From positions 48,458 to 62,080 of the forward strand of contig DBQJ01000003.1 of NCBI GenBank assembly GCA_002305205.1: a DNA stretch of 13,623 nt. Reading direction: 5' to 3'. Position numbers and translations under genes: made by a program. The DNA comes from a candidate division WWE3 bacterium UBA1397 (GTDB lineage Bacteria; Patescibacteriota; WWE3; UBA101185; UBA10185). Positions within the stretch are counted from its first letter, which is position 1. Each line of letters opens with the position of its first letter. The notes under the pieces are model-generated. The model searched no databases, was not told the origin of the DNA, and saw only the letters and a program-made list of their open reading frames with translations. This document shows, piece by piece, positions 7,465-13,623 of the stretch.

Positions 7465-7568
7465 TCCCGTTGTCCTAAAGTTAAATACTTGATATTTTGT
7501 TAGAACACAGGTGAAAGTGTGGTTTCTTTTTGTTTAATAAAGTAGTAGAATTTTCGTTACGGAAATTT

Positions 7569-7573
7569 AGGGA
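7569..7573 (+). promoter_or_regulatory. rpoB ribosome binding site
   Basis: AGGGA lies 6 nt before the rpoB ATG, one of only two plausible Shine-Dalgarno sites ahead of a large gene here. It supports the start at 7580. A small hairpin (7548-7555 with 7561-7568, loop GTTAC) ends directly before it and would leave it open. An alternative pairing (7549-7555 with 7572-7578) would cover its 3' edge. Confidence 0.6.
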
Positions 7574-7579
7574 AAATTA

Positions 7580-10500
7580 ATGAGAGAAAGCTTTTCTAAA
7601 AGAAAAATAGCATTACCACTTCCGAATCTTGTGAATGTTCAGATTCAATCATATGAATGGCTGAAAAATCAAGGTTTACAAGAGATTTTAGACGAATTAG
7701 GTGTTATTGAAGATACATCGGGAAGAGGGTGGGTAGTAACGTTATCTAAACCTACTGTTGATAAAGAAAATATTTCTATTGAAGAAGCCAAAAGAACAGG
7801 TAGAACATACGATGCTCCCTGGTATGTTAAAGCAACTATAGAAGATCCCATAAATAAAAAGAAGAAAGAACAGAATATATACATGGGGGACATCCCATTA
7901 ATGACTCCCAGAGGCACTTTTATTATAAGTGGTGTAGAAAGAACTATAGTAAATCAATTAATTAGATCCGAAGGTGTTTTATTTGACGGTGAGTACTCTC
8001 CCGTTACGGGACAATTTTTAGCTGGCGCTAAAATATTACCCAGAAGCGGAGTTTGGTTAGAGTTTGAAACTTCCAGAACGGGAGTCATATCTCTCAGAAT
8101 TGATAGAAAAAGAAAGATTACCTCTACCACATTACTTAGAATATTTGGATTAGAAAGCAACGAAGATATCAAAGAAGCTTTTACAGGTGTTGAGACTAAT
8201 CCCGAGATAGACTATATAGAAAGTACTTTATCCAAAGATCCCTCTTCTTCTTATGAAGAAGCATGTATAGAAGTATATAGAAAAATGAGACCGGGGGAGC
8301 CCCTGGTGTTGGAAAATGCAAAATCTTTAGTTAATGCCATGTTCTTTAATAAGAGAAGATACTCACTTGGAAGTGTGGGTAGATTTAAGTTAAACCAGGT
8401 ATTAGGTTTAAATTTTCCCAACGATCCGGAACATAGATTAATTCAGATTGAAGATCTGATAAAAATTGTATCAAAGATTATTGAGCTAAATAATGGAATC
8501 GGAGATTCCAGCGATACGGATTTTCTTGGAAACAGAAGAGTTAAAAGTGTTGGGGAGCTGCTTCAATGGCAGATGAGAGTTGGGTTTCTAAGAATGGAAA
8601 AGAATATAAAGGAAAGAATGAGTTTGTCGCCAAGAGATATATTACCGGAACCATCAATATTAATTTCACCAAGGGCGATAGCAGCTTCAGTTCATAGTTT
8701 CTTTGCCACCGGCCAACTGTCTCAATTACACGATCAACAGAATCCTCTTACAGCACTTGACCACATGAGAAGAGTTTCCGTATTGGGACCCGGAGGATTA
8801 ACAAAAGAAAGGGCAAGTTTCTCGGTAAGAGACGTTCATTATTCTTCATTCGGAAGAATTTGTCCTGTAAGAACTCCCGAGGGACCAAGCATAGGGCTGA
8901 TAAATTATTTAGCAATGTATGCAAAGGTGAATGAATATGGATTTTTGGAAACTCCTTATATTAAATTAGAAAAATGCCCCGATGGTAAGACAAGATTAAC
9001 AGATGAAGTTGTTTATTTAGCAGCTTATGATGAAGAATTAGTTCACATCACGGACCAGTCAGTAAGAATAGATGATAATGGTTGTATATCTGATTTACAG
9101 GTTCCTTTAAGAAAAGGTAGAAACTTCTTTCTTGGGGATGTATCTCTAGCAAATTACATAGAGGTTGTACCCAGGCAAGTAGTTGGTATAGCTGCAGGTT
9201 TAATTCCCTTTTTACAGAATAATGATATAGCCAGAGCATTGATGGGGACCCAGCAAATGTCACAAGCTGTTCCTTTAATAAAGCCTGAAAAACCCATTGT
9301 GGGTACAGGGATAGAGTCTGACATTGCCCAGAATACAGATGCTGTGATTGTAGCTGAGGATAAGGGAGATATTATATATGCGGATGCTTCAAAAGTTACC
9401 GTAAGTTATGGAGAAGGCAAGAAAAACAAAGTGGACTATTATGCCCAGAAATTTATCCAAACAAATTCCGATACATGTTTTAACCAGTATGTAAAGGTTG
9501 TTACCGGACAGAAAGTTAAAAAAGGAGATGTTTTGATTGAAGGACCTGCTGTAGATGATGGGGATTTGGCAATAGGCACCAATATGAAAGTGGCTTATAT
9601 GATATATAAAGGGTTGGAATTTGAAGATGGAATTGTAATATCGGATAGATTAGTTAAGGAAGATATTCTTACTTCTATTCATATTTCCGATTACACAGTA
9701 TCAGTCCAAGAGACTAAATTGGGATCAGAAGAGATCACAAGAGATATTCCTAACGTATCTGAGGAATCCTTAAGAAACCTTGATGATAGGGGGATAGTTG
9801 TTGTTGGATCAAAAGTTAAATCCGGAGATATTCTTGTAGGGAAAGTTGCTCCAAAAGGAGAAGTTGATTTAACAGCCGAAGAAAGATTGTTAAGAGCTAT
9901 ATTTGGGGAAAAAGCAAAAGATGTTAGAGATACCTCATTGTATATGCCTCATGGTGAACATGGTGTTGTAATCGGTATTAAGACTGTGACCAGAGAAGAC
10001 AACGATATGCTTCCCTCCGGTACTATAGAGGAAATTACTATATATGTAGCCCAGCAAAAAAAGATTGAGATAGGTGATAAGCTTGCAGGAAGACACGGTA
10101 ATAAGGGAGTTATCTCTGCAATAGTTCCTTTTATTGATATGCCCCATCTAGAAGATGGTACACCTGTGGATATAATATTTTCTTCGGAGGCTGTTTTAAA
10201 AAGAATGAATGTTGGACAAATACTGGAAGCGTCTCTGGGTGCAGCAGGAAAAAGACTTAATAAATGTTATGAAGTTCCTTCACTCCAGGAGATACCTGAG
10301 GAATTAATAGCAGAAGAGTTGAGAAAAGCAGGGTTACCGGTAACCGGAAAGATGAAATTAATTGATGGTAGAACGGGAGAGCCTTTTGATGATGAGATTG
10401 TTGTGGGAGATACATATATTCTTAAACTTATCCATATGAGTGAGGAAAAAATGCACGCAAGATCTACAGGACCTTACTCCTTAATTACCCAGCAGCCCTT

Positions 10501-10897
10501 AGGAGGTAAAGCTCAATTTGGGGGTCAGAGATTTGGTGAAATGGAAGTATGGGCATTAGAAGCATACGGAGCAGCTCATGTTCTTCAGGAAATGTTAACA
10601 ATTAAATCAGACGATATGGTAGGAAGAACCCAGGCGTATAGTTCTATTATTCAGGGAAGAACAATACCCCCTTCTACAGTACCTGAGACATTTAAGTTAT
10701 TGGTCAGAAAACTTAATGGATTAGGTTTAGGTTTAGAAGTTTATTCAACCGAGGATACATCTATCAAAGAGACTGTACCTGTTGAAGAAGAGCCAACTGT
10801 AAATCCGGGAGAACAGATTTATGAAAAAGGAGAGTTAGAAGAAGTAAATCAAGTTGAATCCTCAAGTGAGGAAAATGAGGAGCAGGAAGAAAATTAA
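7580..10897 (+). CDS. rpoB: DNA-directed RNA polymerase subunit beta
   Basis: Forms, with beta', the active-centre cleft of RNA polymerase. It has 1105 residues, shorter than E. coli (1342) and apparently without its lineage-specific inserts. The start ATG has AGGGA 6 nt upstream, and the N-terminal PNLVNVQIQSYEWL (15-28) is in the family position. The rifampicin-region block is 378-406 (GQLSQLHDQQNPL, then RRVSVLGPGGL), with Asp385, His395 and Ser400 matching E. coli D516, H526 and S531. RTPEGPSIGLIN 431-442, GDKLAGRHGNKGV 832-844 and the C-terminal clamp block GGKAQFGGQRFGEMEVWALE 975-994 are intact. After about residue 1056 comes a tail of about 49 residues rich in Glu. rpoC follows after 2 bp, so the two are surely co-transcribed; lepB, not rplJL, lies upstream. 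Confidence 0.99.
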   Translation: MRESFSKRKIALPLPNLVNVQIQSYEWLKNQGLQEILDELGVIEDTSGRGWVVTLSKPTVDKENISIEEAKRTGRTYDAPWYVKATIEDPINKKKKEQNIYMGDIPLMTPRGTFIISGVERTIVNQLIRSEGVLFDGEYSPVTGQFLAGAKILPRSGVWLEFETSRTGVISLRIDRKRKITSTTLLRIFGLESNEDIKEAFTGVETNPEIDYIESTLSKDPSSSYEEACIEVYRKMRPGEPLVLENAKSLVNAMFFNKRRYSLGSVGRFKLNQVLGLNFPNDPEHRLIQIEDLIKIVSKIIELNNGIGDSSDTDFLGNRRVKSVGELLQWQMRVGFLRMEKNIKERMSLSPRDILPEPSILISPRAIAASVHSFFATGQLSQLHDQQNPLTALDHMRRVSVLGPGGLTKERASFSVRDVHYSSFGRICPVRTPEGPSIGLINYLAMYAKVNEYGFLETPYIKLEKCPDGKTRLTDEVVYLAAYDEELVHITDQSVRIDDNGCISDLQVPLRKGRNFFLGDVSLANYIEVVPRQVVGIAAGLIPFLQNNDIARALMGTQQMSQAVPLIKPEKPIVGTGIESDIAQNTDAVIVAEDKGDIIYADASKVTVSYGEGKKNKVDYYAQKFIQTNSDTCFNQYVKVVTGQKVKKGDVLIEGPAVDDGDLAIGTNMKVAYMIYKGLEFEDGIVISDRLVKEDILTSIHISDYTVSVQETKLGSEEITRDIPNVSEESLRNLDDRGIVVVGSKVKSGDILVGKVAPKGEVDLTAEERLLRAIFGEKAKDVRDTSLYMPHGEHGVVIGIKTVTREDNDMLPSGTIEEITIYVAQQKKIEIGDKLAGRHGNKGVISAIVPFIDMPHLEDGTPVDIIFSSEAVLKRMNVGQILEASLGAAGKRLNKCYEVPSLQEIPEELIAEELRKAGLPVTGKMKLIDGRTGEPFDDEIVVGDTYILKLIHMSEEKMHARSTGPYSLITQQPLGGKAQFGGQRFGEMEVWALEAYGAAHVLQEMLTIKSDDMVGRTQAYSSIIQGRTIPPSTVPETFKLLVRKLNGLGLGLEVYSTEDTSIKETVPVEEEPTVNPGEQIYEKGELEEVNQVESSSEENEEQEEN

Positions 10898-10899
10898 TT

Positions 10900-13623
10900 A
10901 TGAAAGATATTAGCAAATTAAAAGACTTTGATGCCATAAAAATATATTTAGCCTCCACATCTGAAATCATGTCTTGGTCTCATGGCGAGGTAACAAAACC
11001 TGAGACTATAAATTACAGAACTTTTAAGTCTGAAAGAGATGGTTTGTTTGATGAGAGAATATTCGGGCCTTCTAAAAATTATGAATGTTACTGTGGAAAA
11101 TACAAGGGTATCAGGTACAAAAATGTCATTTGTGATAAATGCGGAGTAGAGGTAACACATATGAGAGTAAGAAGGGAGAGAATGGGTCATATTAAACTGG
11201 CTACACCTGTTGCCCATGTGTGGTTTTTTAAAGGAATTCCATCAAAAATGGCATTGCTTTTGGATATTACTCCTAGAAATGTTGAATCGGTTGTCTATTT
11301 TGCTTCATTCATAGTAACTGAGATTGAAGGAAAGAAGAAAGCTGAGGCAATATCAAAAATCGAGGAGGATTTATCTAAAGCAAAAGCACTTCTTCAGAAA
11401 GAAGTAGATTCTAAAGTAAAAGATTTTGAAAAAGATCTTACACCCAGCAATAAACACAGAGATGATATGAAAGTTCAGGAAGATAATTTGAAGATGAAAG
11501 AAAAAATACAGCAGATAAAAAACTCATACGATAAGAAATTTGAAGAAGTTGAGAAGAACTTTAAACTTATTCAAAAGAAAATAGAAAGCGTTGAACTTTA
11601 TTCTGTAATATCAGAGAACGAATACGCCTCCTTATACCAATACTTGGAATTGTTCTGTACATTGGAAATAGGTGCTGAAGCACTGAAGGGTATTTTATCT
11701 AGAATGGATCTTAACTCTTTGTCAGAGCAGTTAAGAAATGAATTGGATGTAGCAAAAGGGCAGAAAGCTCAGAAGATTTCAAAAAGACTTAGGATAATCG
11801 AACAGTTCAGAAGGGCCTCTATATCTCCCGATAGAATGATTCTTGAAGTTATTCCCGTAATACCTCCGGATTTAAGACCTATGGTCCAGCTTGAGGGAGG
11901 AAGATTTGCTACATCAGATTTAAATGATCTATATAGAAGGTTAATAAATAGAAACAATAGACTTAAGAGACTATTGGATCTTGGAGCTCCTGAAATAATT
12001 GTTAGGAATGAAAAAAGAATGCTTCAGGAATCTGTAGATGCATTGTTTGATTCCTCTAAACAAAGACAGAAAACACGAGTAGTTAGAGGAAAGAAAGAGT
12101 TAAGATCACTGGCAGATATGATTAAGGGAAAACAAGGAATATTTAGACTCAATTTGCTGGGTAAGAGGGTTGATTATTCAGGAAGAGGGGTAATTATCAA
12201 CGGACCTGAATTATCGTTAAATGAATGTGGTTTACCCAAAGAAATGGCTTTAGAACTATTTAAACCTATGGTACTAAGAGAAATACTTAGCAGAGGGTAT
12301 GCTCCAAATGTTAAGAGTGCTAAGTTTTATCTGGAGAATAGATCCTCAGAGGTATGGGATATATTAGAAGAAGTAGTAAAGGGGCATCCTGTACTTTTAA
12401 ACAGAGCACCAACTTTATGGCGTTTAGGTATACAGGCGTTTTATCCAAAACTAGTTGAAGGAAATGCAATAAAGCTTCATCTCTGTGTCTGTTCAGGATA
12501 CAATGCTGACTTTGACGGAGATCAGATGGCAGTTCATGTACCTTTAACAGAAGAGGCAAAAGACGAATCCAAATCAGTAATGCTTTCTGTTAATAATCTT
12601 TTGAATCCCTCAAACGGCTCACCCATGTCCATACCGGTAAAAACAATGCTTTTTGGTGTCTACTATATTACTTCGGTAGATAAAAAACTTCCTGTAATTG
12701 ATAAGGTTTATTCAAATGAAACTGAATTAATGTACGCAATGAATATATCTCATTTAGTAAAAATGAGGCAGTTAGTGAAAGTCAATCTTGACGGGGAAAT
12801 AATAGAAACTACTCCGGGAAGAATATTATTTAATAAAATTATTCCAGAGAAATACGGATTTATTAATTATGCTTTGGATAAGAAGAAAGTTAATGCTCTT
12901 CTTGGAAAAGCTTTCGAAACTGAAAATAATGAAACAGTAGCAAAGCTTATAGATGATATTAAAAATATTGGACTTGAATACGGTACTATGTGGGGGCATT
13001 CAATTTCTCTTTCGGATATTAAAGTACCTTCCGATAGAGTTGAAATGATAAATGCCGGAAAGGATACTGTTGCTGAAATTGAAAAGAATTATAAGAAGGG
13101 TTTAATAACCAGAGTTGAAGCTTCAAGATTAAAAGAAGATGCCTGGAATAAAATATGGTCTGATCTTGATGAAGCTGTATGGAATAACATGGAAAATGAC
13201 AATTCCGTGAGGATATTAGTAGAGAATAATTTAACCAGAGCTTCCAGAGATCAGGTAAAACAAATAGCAGGTATGAAAGGATTAGTAGTTGATCCTACTG
13301 GTCATACAGTTGAGATCCCAATATTAGGCAACTACAAGTACGGACTATCTGCGTTGGAATACTTTGTGGGTGCTAGAGGAGCAAGAAAAGGATTAGTGGA
13401 TAAAGGTCTTAAGACAGCTGACGCAGGTTATCTTACCAGAAGATTAGTAGATGTGTCCCAAGATGTTATTGTTAGGGAACATGATTGCGGAACAGAATCA
13501 GGAAGAGAATGGATAGTAGGACAGGGAACTCTTCTCCAGACTTTCTCAGATAGATTAGTAGGCAGAGTACTGGCAGAAGATGCAAGAGTAAACGGAAAGA
13601 TTGTTGTTTCAAAGAGCAAATTA
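10900..13623 (+). CDS. rpoC: DNA-directed RNA polymerase subunit beta', 3'-truncated by the window
   Basis: Catalytic subunit of RNA polymerase; 908 codons are visible without a stop, and the rest lies beyond the window. The ATG comes 2 bp after the rpoB stop, with GGAAGA at 10885-10890 as a somewhat distant ribosome site. The N-terminal zinc finger has Cys63, Cys65, Cys78 and Cys81. A Lys/Glu-rich coiled coil, about 143-232, expands the N-terminal part, as in Chloroflexi and related lineages (from memory). RPMVQLEGGRFATSDLNDLYRR is at 326-347. The magnesium-binding NADFDGDQ at 535-542 carries Asp537, Asp539 and Asp541. The bridge helix, about 835-855, contains LKTADAGYLTRR. Cys863 is the first ligand of the second zinc site, whose partners are outside the window. 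Oddities: HLCVC (527-531) where HPLVC is usual, and VGARGARKG (823-831) where ISTHGARKG is common. Nearly every arginine is AGA or AGG. Confidence 0.98.
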   Translation, partial: MKDISKLKDFDAIKIYLASTSEIMSWSHGEVTKPETINYRTFKSERDGLFDERIFGPSKNYECYCGKYKGIRYKNVICDKCGVEVTHMRVRRERMGHIKLATPVAHVWFFKGIPSKMALLLDITPRNVESVVYFASFIVTEIEGKKKAEAISKIEEDLSKAKALLQKEVDSKVKDFEKDLTPSNKHRDDMKVQEDNLKMKEKIQQIKNSYDKKFEEVEKNFKLIQKKIESVELYSVISENEYASLYQYLELFCTLEIGAEALKGILSRMDLNSLSEQLRNELDVAKGQKAQKISKRLRIIEQFRRASISPDRMILEVIPVIPPDLRPMVQLEGGRFATSDLNDLYRRLINRNNRLKRLLDLGAPEIIVRNEKRMLQESVDALFDSSKQRQKTRVVRGKKELRSLADMIKGKQGIFRLNLLGKRVDYSGRGVIINGPELSLNECGLPKEMALELFKPMVLREILSRGYAPNVKSAKFYLENRSSEVWDILEEVVKGHPVLLNRAPTLWRLGIQAFYPKLVEGNAIKLHLCVCSGYNADFDGDQMAVHVPLTEEAKDESKSVMLSVNNLLNPSNGSPMSIPVKTMLFGVYYITSVDKKLPVIDKVYSNETELMYAMNISHLVKMRQLVKVNLDGEIIETTPGRILFNKIIPEKYGFINYALDKKKVNALLGKAFETENNETVAKLIDDIKNIGLEYGTMWGHSISLSDIKVPSDRVEMINAGKDTVAEIEKNYKKGLITRVEASRLKEDAWNKIWSDLDEAVWNNMENDNSVRILVENNLTRASRDQVKQIAGMKGLVVDPTGHTVEIPILGNYKYGLSALEYFVGARGARKGLVDKGLKTADAGYLTRRLVDVSQDVIVREHDCGTESGREWIVGQGTLLQTFSDRLVGRVLAEDARVNGKIVVSKSKL

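Larger units (their letters stand above)
7432..7579 (+). promoter_or_regulatory. rpoB leader / intergenic region
   Basis: This is the longest gene-free stretch in the window (148 bp). It holds a candidate promoter (7436-7464), a six-codon mini-ORF (7441-7461), a TTTCCC element (7463-7468) complementary to the rpoB ribosome-site region (GGGAAA, 7570-7575), two mutually exclusive small hairpins over 7548-7578, and a T-rich run (7523-7535). No ribosomal-protein L10/L12 binding leader or known riboswitch was recognised, and rplK/A/J/L are not next to rpoB. The spacing suggests separate control of rpoBC, but readthrough from lepB is also possible. Confidence 0.45.

Noticed and set aside
7505..7535. 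Intrinsic terminator (ACAC/GTGT hairpin then T-rich run) after lepB
   Set aside because: The stem has only four pairs and little GC, and the T-run is interrupted; too weak to call.
10948..11217. Reverse-strand open frame of 89 codons over the start of rpoC
   Set aside because: It is antisense to conserved RpoC sequence, including the zinc finger, with no family resemblance; other short antisense frames over serS, secA, rpoB and rpoC were dismissed likewise.
1..13623. TGA recoding (Gracilibacteria- or Mycoplasma-type code)
   Set aside because: serS ends properly at a TGA and no conserved gene contains an in-frame TGA.
1..13623. Mobile element, CRISPR array, tRNA/rRNA or defence system
   Set aside because: No transposase, long inverted or direct repeats, spacer array, or structured RNA gene could be recognised; nearly all sequence is explained by core genes.

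Overview
The window is AT-rich (roughly one third G+C by eye), tightly packed bacterial chromosome carrying core genes. The standard bacterial code fits: TGA, TAG and TAA all end genes here, and no gene needs a recoded TGA. Several features suggest a Candidate Phyla Radiation (Patescibacteria) bacterium, perhaps of the Microgenomates or Dojkabacteria type. These are very short spacers, few Shine-Dalgarno sites, an rpoBC pair detached from the ribosomal-protein genes, a long coiled-coil insert in RpoC, a divergent SerRS, and arginine written almost only as AGA/AGG. The lineage is an inference from gene content and family memory, not a placement.

Layout: positions 1-5010 form a forward run of serS (5' end outside the window), a spermidine-synthase-like gene, uppP and secA, joined by a 14-bp overlap and two 7-bp gaps. 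A reverse-strand gene for a multi-pass membrane protein with C-terminal TPR repeats (TMTC/PMT-like, GT-C fold) fills 5015-6838. It converges on secA with only 4 bp between stop codons and diverges from lepB across 44 bp. Signal peptidase I (lepB) follows. A 148-bp leader then precedes rpoB, which is followed after 2 bp by rpoC, cut off by the window end at codon 908.

Functionally the window combines serine tRNA charging, lipid-carrier recycling (UppP), Sec export (SecA motor, LepB processing), a probable envelope glycosyltransferase-type protein, and the two large RNA polymerase subunits. No CRISPR array, tRNA, rRNA or insertion sequence was seen, and there is no clear new defence or mobile system. 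The most interesting signals are small: -10-like hexamers that contain the upstream stop codon and sit exactly 6 nt before uppP and secA, suggesting leaderless transcripts; a six-codon mini-ORF with a good ribosome site in the rpoB leader, with competing pairings around the rpoB ribosome site; a remodelled SecA; and altered residues near the RNA polymerase active centre.
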